Positions 41,383-50,267 of a stretch of 64,000 nt of DNA are shown here, in pieces (position 1 is the first letter of the stretch; the number at the start of each line of letters is the position of its first letter). The notes beneath the pieces were generated by a model. The model was not told the DNA's origin, ran no database searches, and saw only the letters and a program-made list of their open reading frames with translations. The position numbers and the translations under genes were made by a program. Source of the stretch: an uncultured Clostridia bacterium (GTDB lineage Bacteria > Bacillota > Clostridia > Oscillospirales > Oscillospiraceae); assembly GCA_947165595.1 (NCBI GenBank), contig CAMVAV010000003.1, positions 1 to 64,000 of the forward strand. Reading direction: 5' to 3'.

Positions 41383-42012
41383 CTATTCCGATTTTTCCCC
41401 GATCCAGAGATAATATCCCGGCTTCAGGTCCTCCGCCCGGTTCGCGCGCAGCAGCGCGCACGCGTCCTCTCCGCCGGAGAGCATCGCCCCCGCCCAGAGA
41501 GACACCAGTGCCTCGCTCTGATCCTCGAACAGCGCTTCGCGAAAGCCCGCGCGCGAAAATCGCTCCGCGAGCGCCGCGCGGCTCTCGACGCGGCCCATCG
41601 CGCTTTTGGTGTGTTCCCCTCCGTCGCGGGCGTAAAGGTCGCTCACGATCAGGCGCCCGCCGGGACGCAGCACGCGCGCGCACTCCGCGAGCGCCGCGTC
41701 CGCGTCCTCAATCTGGGAGAGCGTACACTCGAGCAGCACGCCGTCGAAGGACGCCGCCTCAAACGGCAATTTCTCCGCGCGCGCGTGAATGACGCCATCC
41801 GCGCAGAGTGACGCGTCCGCTTCGACGCCGAGCGCCTCACAGCCGCAGCGTTCGCGCAGAAAGCGCAGCGTTTCGCCGCGCCCGCAGCCGACGTCCAGCA
41901 CCCGGCTTTCCCCGGAAATGCCGCTCAGCCCTGCGGCGCGCTCCGTCAGCGGCAGTCCGCCGGGGCGCTGCCCCTCCGGCGCGTCGCCGCACAGCGCCGT
42001 CCACCAGCTCAT
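41383..42012 (-). CDS. class I SAM-dependent methyltransferase (DVU_1556-like, TrsM type)
   Basis: Rossmann-fold methyltransferase of 209 aa: motif I VLDVGCGRGETLRFL, motif II GVEADASLC, motif IV FDGVLLECTLSQIED and post-motif VLRPGGRLIVSDLY. The start MSWWTALCG overlaps the stop of the radical SAM gene (ATGA). A frame extending upstream is rejected. The pairing with a radical SAM protein and a CoA ligase in a molybdenum-hydroxylase neighbourhood is that of the Desulfovibrio DVU_1551-1557 group. The substrate is unknown. Confidence 0.8.
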   Translation of the reverse strand: MSWWTALCGDAPEGQRPGGLPLTERAAGLSGISGESRVLDVGCGRGETLRFLRERCGCEALGVEADASLCADGVIHARAEKLPFEAASFDGVLLECTLSQIEDADAALAECARVLRPGGRLIVSDLYARDGGEHTKSAMGRVESRAALAERFSRAGFREALFEDQSEALVSLWAGAMLSGGEDACALLRANRAEDLKPGYYLWIGEKSE

Positions 42013-43295
42013 GGCGCGTACCCCGTCAGATACGCCGCGCAGAACGGCAGCAGCCGCCCGTCGCGGCAGACGTGGAGGCTGCACCGGCGCAGGCGCTCGA
42101 CGTCCAGATTCCCCGCGTCCTGAAACGCCATCGCGCTGACGGTGAAGCCGTGCGCGCGCTTCCAGAGGAGGAAGCCGTCGAGCGAATGGGGGTCGGCGTC
42201 ATCGCAGCAGCAGGCGTCCCCCGCGCCCGACCAGCGCTTTCCGATGTAATTGCGGTTCCGCTCCGCCGAATCACGCGCGCCGCAGCAGCTCTCCGCCGCC
42301 TCGCCGCGCTTTGTCAGCGGCTCGAGCCGTCCGCCCGGCAGCGCGATATACTCCCCGTGCAGCCCGCAGAGCGGATGGTCGCAGGCGGAGGGGATCAGGC
42401 TCTCGCGCGTGATCGCGCCGCCGGTCTGCTCCACCAGCGCGTCGATCAGCTCGCCGAGCGTATAGCGGTCCTTATCCTTCGGCGGGGACGGCACGCGCCC
42501 GAACCAGCTCACGGGCTGGAAGTGGACGCCCCGCACCGCCGGGGTATGGGCGGCGGCATAGCGCACAAGCGCCCCGATCTGATCGGTGTTGACGCCCGGC
42601 ACGAGCGTCGGCACCAGCGTCACGCCGATGCCGTTTTTGGCGCAGGCCTCGATCGCCGCCTCCTTGACGCGCAGGAGCGGCCGGCCGCGCAGGGTCTCAT
42701 AGATATCGTCCCGCACGCCGTCGAACTGCAAAAACACGATGTCCGTTCCCGCCTCCGCCAGCGCCCTGACATAGCCCGGATCGGCGGCGAGGCGCAGTCC
42801 GTTCGTGTTGACCTGCACGAAGGAGCAGCCCGCCCGCTTGGCGTGAGCGGCAAGCTCCGGCAGGTCGTCGCGCAGCGTCGGCTCGCCCCCGCTGAGCTGG
42901 AGCAGCGGCGCGCCCGCCTTTTTCACAATGTCGTCGATCCGCGCGCGCAGCAGCTCGCCGTCCGGGTCGCCGCCGCTGCCGCCGTCCGCGAAGCAGAACC
43001 GGCAGCGGAGGTTGCAGCGTCCCGTCACCTCCAGCAGCACGCAGCAGGACTTGCGCAGATGCCTGTCGCAAAGCCCGCAGCCCTCCGGGCAGCGCAGCCC
43101 CTCCTCCGCGCCGTACTCCGGCAGCGCGCCGGTCCACGAGTCGATATCCTCGCTCCCGCGCCAGACCACGGCGGAAAAGTCCCCGTGCTCCGGGCAGGTC
43201 TTTTCCAGGACCCACGCGCCGCCGCGCCGGACCCGTTTCGCCGGGACGCGGCGCAGGCAGACGGGGCAGACGCTCGCGGTCCTTCTTCCGTTCAT
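42009..43295 (-). CDS. radical SAM protein (TrsS type)
   Basis: A 428-aa radical SAM protein with MoaA-like extension. An N-terminal zinc-type pair (CPVCLRRV, CPEHGDF) and CPEGCGLCDRH precede the SAM cluster motif GRCNLRCRFCF (near residue 105). LSGGEPTLR binds SAM, and the C-terminus is again Cys-rich (CSLHVCRDGRLLPFC). Homologues in this family sometimes contain selenocysteine; here the positions are Cys. It is coupled by ATGA overlaps to the CoA ligase before and the methyltransferase after it. A role in making a modified cofactor or peptide for the Mo enzyme is a reasonable guess. Confidence 0.82.
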   Translation of the reverse strand: MNGRRTASVCPVCLRRVPAKRVRRGGAWVLEKTCPEHGDFSAVVWRGSEDIDSWTGALPEYGAEEGLRCPEGCGLCDRHLRKSCCVLLEVTGRCNLRCRFCFADGGSGGDPDGELLRARIDDIVKKAGAPLLQLSGGEPTLRDDLPELAAHAKRAGCSFVQVNTNGLRLAADPGYVRALAEAGTDIVFLQFDGVRDDIYETLRGRPLLRVKEAAIEACAKNGIGVTLVPTLVPGVNTDQIGALVRYAAAHTPAVRGVHFQPVSWFGRVPSPPKDKDRYTLGELIDALVEQTGGAITRESLIPSACDHPLCGLHGEYIALPGGRLEPLTKRGEAAESCCGARDSAERNRNYIGKRWSGAGDACCCDDADPHSLDGFLLWKRAHGFTVSAMAFQDAGNLDVERLRRCSLHVCRDGRLLPFCAAYLTGYAP

Positions 43296-44563
43296 GTCTC
43301 CCGTCCGCCTCCCTTCGTCAGTGCGCGCTTGTCCATCCCCGTGCCCGAAAAGCCGCGGAGCGTCCGGCATTCCAGCTCGACGCGCAGCCCCCTTGCCGCG
43401 CCCGACGCAAGAAGCGCCGCGCGGAGCGCGCCCTTGTCCGGCGGCTCAAGTCCAAAAACAGTGAGATAAAGGGCTTCCCCCTCCGCGCGCGCGCAAAAAT
43501 CCACCGCGCCGTCGCAGGAGAAGATCGCGCCGTCCAGCTCCCACAGGGAGAGCCTCTCATCCGTCCGCGCGGCGCGCCCGCCCTCCGGAACGACGCGCGC
43601 GAGCCGGCTCCCGCAGCCGCAGCGCTCCGTCCGCAGCACGCCCAGATCGCCGCTCCGATAGCGCAGAAAGGGCATCGCCTCGCGCCGCAGCGTCGTAAAG
43701 ACGAGCTCGCCCCGCTGTCCCGGCGGCAGCGGCGCGCCGGTTTCGGGGTCGATCACCTCGACCAGAAGGTCGTTCTCCCGCACATGGCAGCCCCGGTGCG
43801 CGGCGCACTCCACCGCGCCGCCGTAGCCCAGCTCCGTCATGCCGAAGTGTGTGAACACCGGACAGCCCAGCAGCGCCCCGACGCGTTTGACCAGCGCGGG
43901 ATGCGCGGCGTCGGCGCTGAGCAGCACCGAGCGGAGCCGCAGCCGCTCCGGCTCCGGCAGCGCCGCCCCATAGCAGGCAAGGCCGAGCACCTGCACGGGG
44001 ATGCCCACCGCGCAGCCGCAGCCGGCCTCCCGCAGGGCGCGATAGGTCGCCGCGACGTCGGTAACGGGGCCGAGCTTCACAGCCTCGGCGGGGATGCGCG
44101 CAAGGCCGCGCGCGAGCAGGTCGCCCACGCTCCCCGGCTGCTCCGACGGCATCAGAATGCCGACGCGCTCGCCGGGCGCGATCAGCTCCCGCATCCCATG
44201 CGTAAAGAAGTCGACCGTGCGCTCCAAATCGCTTTCCGTGAAGAAAACACGCTTGGGCTCCGCCGTCGTGCCGGAGGTCTTGAGCGTCACGATCCGCCCG
44301 ACCCGCGACGCGGCGCAGCACAGCCAGTCCCCGCCCCGCGCGCGCAGCTGCTCCGCCGTCGTCAGCGGCAGCAGCGGCAGGTCGGCGCGCGCGCGCAGAC
44401 AACTCGGATCGACGCCGCGCAGCAGCTCCGCGTAAAACCGGCTTTTTTCGCGCGCGTACACGACCGTCTCGCGCAGGCGCGCCATCTGCCACGCCTCCAG
44501 CGCGGCGCGGTCCTTGCAGCCGGTGTCGGCGAGCACCCAGCGCTCCAGCGGTCCGCCGCTCAC
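43292..44563 (-). CDS. AMP-dependent CoA ligase (phenylacetate-CoA ligase-like, DVU_1553 type)
   Basis: Short adenylate-forming enzyme of 423 aa. LKTSGTTAEPKRVFF is the P-loop, HFGMTELGYGG the A5 motif and LRYRSGDLGVL the A7/A8 hinge region. It activates a carboxylic acid as acyl-AMP and likely acyl-CoA. It starts with GTG that overlaps the TGA of the mini redox gene (GTGA). Upstream frame extension is rejected. Combined with a molybdenum aldehyde oxidoreductase, it could supply or consume the acid/aldehyde pair, or act in cofactor modification; sequence does not decide. Confidence 0.83.
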   Translation of the reverse strand: MSGGPLERWVLADTGCKDRAALEAWQMARLRETVVYAREKSRFYAELLRGVDPSCLRARADLPLLPLTTAEQLRARGGDWLCCAASRVGRIVTLKTSGTTAEPKRVFFTESDLERTVDFFTHGMRELIAPGERVGILMPSEQPGSVGDLLARGLARIPAEAVKLGPVTDVAATYRALREAGCGCAVGIPVQVLGLACYGAALPEPERLRLRSVLLSADAAHPALVKRVGALLGCPVFTHFGMTELGYGGAVECAAHRGCHVRENDLLVEVIDPETGAPLPPGQRGELVFTTLRREAMPFLRYRSGDLGVLRTERCGCGSRLARVVPEGGRAARTDERLSLWELDGAIFSCDGAVDFCARAEGEALYLTVFGLEPPDKGALRAALLASGAARGLRVELECRTLRGFSGTGMDKRALTKGGGRET

Positions 44564-44751
44564 TTGTTCTCCAGCTCCATCTCCACCTCCGCCACGCGCC
44601 CGCGCACCAGCTCCTCGGAGAGGTAGACCTCTCCGCATTTGGGACAGCGCGGGGCGTCGGCAAAGAAGACGTGCCCCAGATATTCAAAGTCCACCCGCCG
44701 CGGTTCCAGCGGGCAGCCGCATTTGCCGCAGAGCATCTCCCGTTCAGCCAT
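44560..44751 (-). CDS. 63-aa redox protein with two CxxC pairs (DVU_1557-like)
   Basis: A small zinc-ribbon or rubredoxin-like protein. MLCGKCGCPLEPRRV holds the first pair and RCPKCGEVYL the second, spaced about 30 residues, which would bind Zn or Fe. The C-terminal helix is acidic (RVAEVEMELENK). The start overlaps the end of the large oxidoreductase gene by eight bases and its stop overlaps the CoA ligase start. Electron transfer to or from the neighbouring flavoprotein, or a structural zinc role, are both possible. Confidence 0.82.
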   Translation of the reverse strand: MAEREMLCGKCGCPLEPRRVDFEYLGHVFFADAPRCPKCGEVYLSEELVRGRVAEVEMELENK

Positions 44752-46987
44752 TGTCGTGTCCCTCCACGATGCGCATCCGGTGCGCGTAGGCGTTGAGCAG
44801 CTCGAAGCCCTCCCCTGCCGCGCGGTACTCGACCCAGACGGTGGCGTTCCCCACCTGCGCGTGGCCCGCGCGGCTGTCCGTCTCCGGGTCGCGGAGGAAG
44901 CGTCCGCTCTCCTCGCAGCGCAGCACGGCGGCCTCTGCGTCCTCGCGCAGCAGGTGGTCGCGATCCAGCTTCGTCAGCAGCTCCGGCGCGATCGAAAGTC
45001 TGATTTTCGGTTCCTCCATCGGCGTCACCTCCCCGGGGGTAAAGCGCTCCTGCAAGCGCCGCTTGAGCGCGCGCCGGTTGTCGCGGCTCTCGCTGGCGGT
45101 AGGGGCTTTCCGCTCCCAGTCGGGAGCGGAGAACAGCAATTCGAGAATATGCGCCGCGCGCTTCCCCGCCGACGCGAACACGTCGCGGCAGTTGGCGCAG
45201 TACGCGAGGTACGGCGCGTCCCCCTCCCCCGCACGGCTTTTCGTCACGTCGGAGGCGTAGCCGGGATTCGAGAGCGCCACATGTCCGCCCCAGCCGCAGC
45301 AGCGGGCGTATTTGCCCTCCATGCGCAGCGGCTCGAGCCGCCAGCCCGCCTTCTCCGCCAGCGAGCGCACGGCGCGCTGCGCGTCGGGCCAATCCCGGCT
45401 CGAGCAGGGGTCGAACACCGACACGGTCTCCCCCGCGCCGCGCTTCGGCACGGGAAAGCCCTCGTCCAAAACCTCGTAGAGCGAGACGGACGCCATCTCG
45501 GGCAGATAGCGCGCGAACTCCCTCCGACAGCTCATGCAGGCGAACACCGGCGTCGGCTCGCCGAGGGAGCGCCACGCCGCGCGCAGCCGCTCCAGCACCG
45601 CCTCATGCAGCTCCGTCCTGCCCGCCCACGACGCGCCCGCGCCGCAGCAGCCGAGCAAAACGGCGCTGTCGGGCGCGACCGTCCGCAGCGCGTCGAAGCT
45701 CCGCTCGACCAGCTCCGGGCTCGACCCGCTCAGGCGGCAGCCGGGGAAAAAAAGATACCGCGGCGTCTTCGTTTCGGAGGGCGAGAGACAGAGCCACGCC
45801 TCCCCGTTCGCGAATTCCAGGTCGCGCAGCCAGAACTCGTGGAACGCCCAGGGCATCGCGCCCAGCTCCTGCATTTTTCTCTGGCTCTCCAGCAGAAACG
45901 CCCCCGTGTCGATCCCCGCGGGGCAGACCGCCTTGCACAGCCCGCAGTGGTCGCAGGCGGCGATCAGCCGCGTCGCGAGCCGCGCCTTGCGCGAGAGGCT
46001 GACCGGCTCGATGGTCGTCGTGACCTCCTCCTCGAGGCGGCTGGGGTACTTCTGGTTGCTGCGCATCAAATCGCAGTACGTCACGCAGGCGTCGCAGCGG
46101 CACTCCCGGCAGCGCTGCGCCTCCGCGACCGCCTGCTCCGGCGTATAGCCTCCCTCCCCCGGCGCCACGGCGGGCGCGGGCGCGGGCAAAAGCGCGGGGT
46201 CCGGGTGAAAGCGGGTGGAGCCGTCGCGAAACGGCTCGTTCCTCCCGCCGGTCTTGAGATAGCGTTCGACGGCGCGCGCGGCGGTCAGCCCGTCGGCAAT
46301 GGCGGCGACCGGGTCCCTCCCGACGAGCCCTCCGCCGAGGAAGACGCCTTCGCGTCCGCTCGCGCACGCGCCCGTGCCGGAGAGCGTCATGCCGAAGGCG
46401 TCGCCGCCGCGCCCGGTGGCAAGGTATATCGCCTCCGCGTCCAGCTCCGAGAGGTCGCGCACCTCCGTCTCATAGCGGAACTCCACCGTCTCGTGCATGA
46501 ACTGCATGTCGAGCTCCGCGTCCAGCGCCTCGTCCGGCAGCAGGCCGCGCAGCGAGCCGCCGCGCCGCGCGCCGCGCTCGTAGACCGTGACGGCGTACTT
46601 CTTCGACGCGAGCCGCAGCGCGCAGGCAAGCCCGCTCGGCCCCGCGCCGACGACGGCGATACGCTCCTTTCGCTTCGGCAGATTGTAGCGGTTGGGCCTT
46701 GGGTTCGGCGTGTGCGCCGCCGCGGCGCGCTCCAGCTCCCGCAGGGAGATCGCGCCGTTCCTCTGCGCGAAAACGCACGCCCCCTCGCAAGGATGCGGAC
46801 AGACGCGCGAAACGATCCCCGGAAACGCGGTCGCGTCCCGGTACATCCGATAGGCGGCGGCGAACGCGCCGCGCTTGAGATGCGCGACAAACGCGCGCAC
46901 GTCCAGTCCGAAGGGGCACTCCGCCGCGCAGGGGGGCGGATCGTTCTGCATGCACAGGGCCTCCAGCTGTTCCTTGAAGCTCGCCAT
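44744..46987 (-). CDS. FAD/NAD(P)-dependent oxidoreductase with Fe-S dicluster and CCG domains
   Basis: A 747-aa electron-transfer protein. The N-terminal Fe-S domain of the GltD/DPYD type (CAAECPFGLDVRAFV, CPHPCEGAC) is followed by a flavin Rossmann domain (IAVVGAGPSGLACALRLA). Next comes a ferredoxin-like cluster (CRECRCDACVTYC, CDHCGLCKAVCPAGI) and heterodisulfide-reductase-like CCG segments (FFPGCRLSGS, GCCGAGASW, ARCCGWGGH). A C-terminal domain of about 130 aa is specific to this cluster. It would connect NAD(P)H with the Mo enzyme or a disulfide. It is the first gene of the coupled operon, with its own promoter. Confidence 0.85.
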   Translation of the reverse strand: MASFKEQLEALCMQNDPPPCAAECPFGLDVRAFVAHLKRGAFAAAYRMYRDATAFPGIVSRVCPHPCEGACVFAQRNGAISLRELERAAAAHTPNPRPNRYNLPKRKERIAVVGAGPSGLACALRLASKKYAVTVYERGARRGGSLRGLLPDEALDAELDMQFMHETVEFRYETEVRDLSELDAEAIYLATGRGGDAFGMTLSGTGACASGREGVFLGGGLVGRDPVAAIADGLTAARAVERYLKTGGRNEPFRDGSTRFHPDPALLPAPAPAVAPGEGGYTPEQAVAEAQRCRECRCDACVTYCDLMRSNQKYPSRLEEEVTTTIEPVSLSRKARLATRLIAACDHCGLCKAVCPAGIDTGAFLLESQRKMQELGAMPWAFHEFWLRDLEFANGEAWLCLSPSETKTPRYLFFPGCRLSGSSPELVERSFDALRTVAPDSAVLLGCCGAGASWAGRTELHEAVLERLRAAWRSLGEPTPVFACMSCRREFARYLPEMASVSLYEVLDEGFPVPKRGAGETVSVFDPCSSRDWPDAQRAVRSLAEKAGWRLEPLRMEGKYARCCGWGGHVALSNPGYASDVTKSRAGEGDAPYLAYCANCRDVFASAGKRAAHILELLFSAPDWERKAPTASESRDNRRALKRRLQERFTPGEVTPMEEPKIRLSIAPELLTKLDRDHLLREDAEAAVLRCEESGRFLRDPETDSRAGHAQVGNATVWVEYRAAGEGFELLNAYAHRMRIVEGHDNG

Positions 46988-47011
46988 CCCGCCGTTTCCT
47001 CCCTCCTGTCG

Positions 47012-47048
47012 ATAACGAAATTATACGTAGCTAACGCAAAAAAGTCAA
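47012..47048 (-). promoter_or_regulatory. promoter and ATAACG element of the oxidoreductase operon
   Basis: On the minus strand TTGACT (47048-47043) and TATAAT (47025-47020) are spaced 17 bases. The sequence CGTTAT (complement of ATAACG, 47012-47017) lies just downstream of the -10 box, where a repressor could act, and CGTTAG lies in the spacer. Confidence 0.7.
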
Positions 47049-47062
47049 GCGAAGGGCAGGGA

Positions 47063-47094
47063 AAGACCGCGGACGGAGAACCGCCCGCGGTCTT
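47063..47094 (-). terminator. terminator of the aldehyde oxidoreductase gene
   Basis: A perfect 10-bp stem AAGACCGCGG with a 12-base loop, partly pairable, 27 bases past the stop codon. Confidence 0.7.
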
Positions 47095-47120
47095 GTTTGG
47101 ATTTTGGGAAACGGCGCGCT

Positions 47121-50054
47121 TCAGAACGGCTTCGCCGCGTCCTTGTCGTCCAGCGGCGTATAGAAGCTGTCGCCGCCGAAGGCGACGGGATGCGCCTTGA
47201 TGTTCGCCAGCTCCTCGTAGAGGTCGCTGCCGAGGAAGTAGGGCTCGGGCTTGTAGGGCTCCTTGCCTGCGGCGATGGCGTCCATGCCCGCCTTGATCTT
47301 CTCCGGCGACGCCGGCAGCTCGTAGATGCGCACGCCCGTGGCGTTCTTGATGCCGTTGATGACCGCCACGTGGCCGGACGCCTGGAACGCCTCGGACGCG
47401 CCGGAGGAGCCGAAGGGTCCGATCTCGTCGGGACGCTCGTAGAAAATCACGTTGATATCGTCCGGCGTGTCGTTGCAGTAGGGCACGCCCGCGCCGTAGA
47501 TGTTGGCGTGCTTCTTCACGTCGTCATAGTTCTCGGTCAGCGCGAAGCCGATGGAGTGCGAGATGCCGCCGTACGCCTGGCCGAGGACGGAGGCGATGTT
47601 GCCGGGCCTGCCCACGTCGCAGACGCAGGCGAAGCGGATGCACTGCGCCTTGCCGGTCTTGGTATCGACCTCGACCTCCGCGATGTTGAAGCAGTAGGTG
47701 TAGGTGGGATTGGGGTTGCCGACGCCCGTGTTCGGGTCCATGCGGCAGAGCTTCGCGCCGCGCGGCTGTACGGTCGTGTTGCTGTAGCGGCCGTGATAGC
47801 GGGTCGGGAGCCCCTCGGCGACCATCTCGTCATAGGTGCGGTAGCTGCCGTCCGGCTTGCGCATGGCGTCGAGCAGCTTGTTCGCCGCGTCGATCGTGGC
47901 GCGCCCGCTCATGAAGTGCGTGCGGCTCGAGCCGGACATGCCGGAGTCGGGGCAGAGCTTGGTGTCGTTCTGCACCAGCTTGACCTGCTCGGGCTTAATG
48001 CCCAGCGGCTTGAGCGCCTCGAGCGTGAGCATCAGCGAGCCGATGTCGCCGCCCTGGCCGAGCTCCTGATAGGTGTCGTACTTGGTGATCGTGCCGTCGG
48101 GATTGAGCTCAAGGTCGGCGCACGCCTCGTCGGTCGCGCCCTCGGTGACGTTGAAGCCGCCCCACGAAACGCCGACGCCGCGCTTCTTCTCCGGCGTGGA
48201 GGTCTCTCTGGCGTGCTGCTTCATCTCCTCGTAGACGGGCTTCGCCTTCTTCATCAGCTCCTCCATCGGGTACTGCGGATGCTCGTAGCTCGCGGTGCCG
48301 AGCTCGCCCTCGCGGGTGATGTTGCGCCAGCGAAGCTCGAAGGGATCGAGCCCCAGCTTCTCCGCCATCATGTCCATCATGGACTCGGAGTGCATGTACG
48401 CCTGCGGCGAGCCGTAGGAGCGGTAGGCGGTGGCGAAGTTGTGGTTGGTGTTGGCGATACGGCCCAGCGCGGCGATGTGCGGCACGTTGTACGGGAAGTA
48501 GGCGTGGCGCACGACCTTGGTGATCAGGTCGTCGCCGCCCCAGGAGTACGCGCCGTGATCCACGCCGAAGTCGAACTCGACCGCGAGGATCTTGCCGTCG
48601 TTGTCGCAGGCGAGGCGGCCGTTGGAGTAGGCGGGCGCGCGCTTGCCGGAGAAGTGCTGGTGCTCCTCATAGGTCATGGAGAGCGACACCGGCATGCCCG
48701 TTACGACCGTACACGCGCCGCAAAGGGCGAGGTCGCCGGCGTTGGTCGACCAGCCGAAGCTCGCGCCGGTCGGGTTCATCAGCACGCGCATCTTGTTCGT
48801 CGGCACGCCGAGGCTGCCGCCGATGCGGCTGATGGAGGAGTAGACGCCCTGGCTCTTGCACTGGAAGGTCAGGTAGCCGTCCTCGTCGAAGTAGGACTGC
48901 AGCACGTCGCCCTCGATGGACATGTGCGGCTCGCGCGTGGTGTAGAACGAGCCCTCGACCACGTTGGGCGCGTTGTCGATCATCTCGCGCACCTTCTCCG
49001 CGTCCTCGAGGCCCGCGCCCTTGAGCAGGGGCTGCTCGCAGTAGATGTTGGGCGTGTCGTCGTGCACGCGCACGGCGTCGGGCATGACCGCCTCGAGATA
49101 GTTGAGCATCTCGGGCAGCTTTTCGATGTCGACCGTCACCTTCGCGGCGGCGGCGCGGGCGTGGGCGCGGGTATCGGCGCAGACGACCGCCACTACGTCG
49201 CCCCAGCGGAAGAGCTTCTCGTCGCACAGCACGCGGCGGGAGGACTCGAGCACGGTGGAGCGCTCGTGGAACTGGCCCTCGGCAAGGATGTTCGTGCCGC
49301 CGGCGGCCTTGAGCGCCTCGGCGGTGACGACCTTGTAGACGCCGGGCATCTTCTCGGCCTCCTCGGTGTGGATGGCGAGGATCTTCGCGTGATGCGCCAC
49401 GCGCGGCTGCACGATCGCGCCGAAGAGCGTGTTCTCCGGGAAGGAGAGCTCCTGGTCGTCGCCGTAGTCATAGGTGCCGGTGACCTTTGCCAGCGCCGTC
49501 GGGCGGACCAGCGGCTTGCCGTAATACTCTCCGTCCTCGGGCAGCTTCACGGTGATGTCGTCGATCGTCGCCTCGCCGCGCATAACCTTCGCCGCCGCCA
49601 TGACCGCGTCGATGATCTGCTTGTAGCCCGTGCAGCGGCAGACGTTCTTGTGCTTGGTGAACCACTCCCTCGCCTCCTGACGGGTGGGGTTGGGGTTCGA
49701 CTGGAGCAGCGCGTAGGTCGATACGATAAAGCCCGGGATGCAGAAGCCGCACTGGAGCGCGCCGTACTGCATGAACGCGACCTGGATCGGGTGCAGGTGC
49801 GTCGGCGTGCCGATGCCCTCGATCGTCAGCACGGTGCTGTACTCCTCGATCATGCGGATCTTGCGGGTGCAGGAGCGGATCAGCTCGCCGTTGAGGATCA
49901 CCGAGCAGGAGCCGCACACGCCGGTGCCGCAGCCGACCTTCGTACCCGTGAGACCCATGCGGCGGAGCACGTCCGCCAGCGTATCCGTCTCCGGGTCGAC
50001 GGTGAACACGCGGTTGACGCCGTTGATGTTGAGCCACATCTTTCTAAGTTTCAT
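47121..50054 (-). CDS. molybdenum hydroxylase (aldehyde oxidoreductase/xanthine dehydrogenase type), single chain
   Basis: Molybdopterin hydroxylase of 977 aa without a FAD domain, the architecture of Desulfovibrio Mop. The N-terminal plant-type 2Fe-2S domain shows GCGTGVCGSCSVILNGELIRSC, the second 2Fe-2S domain GALQCGFCIPGF and CRCTGYKQI. The Mo-binding domains follow (KVTGTYDYGDD, TGASFGWS, GQGGDIGS, GGISHSIGFALTE with the catalytic Glu). It oxidises aldehydes or N-heterocycles using water. The start MKLRKMW has GGAGG six bases upstream. A promoter with two TTTTGAATAACG repeats lies upstream. It is transcribed on its own, next to its accessory operon. Confidence 0.9.
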   Translation of the reverse strand: MKLRKMWLNINGVNRVFTVDPETDTLADVLRRMGLTGTKVGCGTGVCGSCSVILNGELIRSCTRKIRMIEEYSTVLTIEGIGTPTHLHPIQVAFMQYGALQCGFCIPGFIVSTYALLQSNPNPTRQEAREWFTKHKNVCRCTGYKQIIDAVMAAAKVMRGEATIDDITVKLPEDGEYYGKPLVRPTALAKVTGTYDYGDDQELSFPENTLFGAIVQPRVAHHAKILAIHTEEAEKMPGVYKVVTAEALKAAGGTNILAEGQFHERSTVLESSRRVLCDEKLFRWGDVVAVVCADTRAHARAAAAKVTVDIEKLPEMLNYLEAVMPDAVRVHDDTPNIYCEQPLLKGAGLEDAEKVREMIDNAPNVVEGSFYTTREPHMSIEGDVLQSYFDEDGYLTFQCKSQGVYSSISRIGGSLGVPTNKMRVLMNPTGASFGWSTNAGDLALCGACTVVTGMPVSLSMTYEEHQHFSGKRAPAYSNGRLACDNDGKILAVEFDFGVDHGAYSWGGDDLITKVVRHAYFPYNVPHIAALGRIANTNHNFATAYRSYGSPQAYMHSESMMDMMAEKLGLDPFELRWRNITREGELGTASYEHPQYPMEELMKKAKPVYEEMKQHARETSTPEKKRGVGVSWGGFNVTEGATDEACADLELNPDGTITKYDTYQELGQGGDIGSLMLTLEALKPLGIKPEQVKLVQNDTKLCPDSGMSGSSRTHFMSGRATIDAANKLLDAMRKPDGSYRTYDEMVAEGLPTRYHGRYSNTTVQPRGAKLCRMDPNTGVGNPNPTYTYCFNIAEVEVDTKTGKAQCIRFACVCDVGRPGNIASVLGQAYGGISHSIGFALTENYDDVKKHANIYGAGVPYCNDTPDDINVIFYERPDEIGPFGSSGASEAFQASGHVAVINGIKNATGVRIYELPASPEKIKAGMDAIAAGKEPYKPEPYFLGSDLYEELANIKAHPVAFGGDSFYTPLDDKDAAKPF

Positions 50055-50111
50055 GCCTGACCTCCGTTTGTTGTAATATCCGTGGAATCCCTCTAAATGC
50101 CATACGGTCTG

Positions 50112-50140
50112 AGTATATACGCCGCCCGTCCGCCTGTCAA
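50112..50140 (-). promoter_or_regulatory. promoter of the aldehyde oxidoreductase gene
   Basis: On the minus strand TTGACA (50140-50135) and TATACT (50117-50112) are spaced 17 bases. Confidence 0.8.
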
Positions 50141-50144
50141 TTAT

Positions 50145-50186
50145 CAATCTTTTGAATAACGCCTGCACAATCTTTTGAATAACGCC
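50145..50186. promoter_or_regulatory. tandem 19-bp repeats between divergent Mo-system promoters
   Basis: CAATCTTTTGAATAACGCC occurs identically at 50145-50163 and 50168-50186, period 23, about two helical turns. The pair sits directly upstream of the -35 box of the oxidoreductase gene and just upstream of the -35 box of the divergent C-GCAxxG-C-C gene, the place for a shared activator or repressor. Confidence 0.75.
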
Positions 50187-50196
50187 GGCGCGGGCG

Positions 50197-50225
50197 TTGA
50201 CATTCCGCGGCGGCAGGGCTATAAT
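50197..50225 (+). promoter_or_regulatory. promoter of the C-GCAxxG-C-C gene
   Basis: Perfect TTGACA (50197-50202) and perfect TATAAT (50220-50225), spacing 17. Confidence 0.88.
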
Positions 50226-50267
50226 TTCGCCGATCTTTCATTTTTTTACACAAGGGAGGACGCCTGT

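Noticed and set aside
47097-50060. Very long open frame on the plus strand (about 990 codons) opposite the Mo hydroxylase
   Set aside because: It mirrors a confidently assigned gene; the translation is Val/Arg/Ala-rich without motifs, a product of GC-rich codon use on the other strand.
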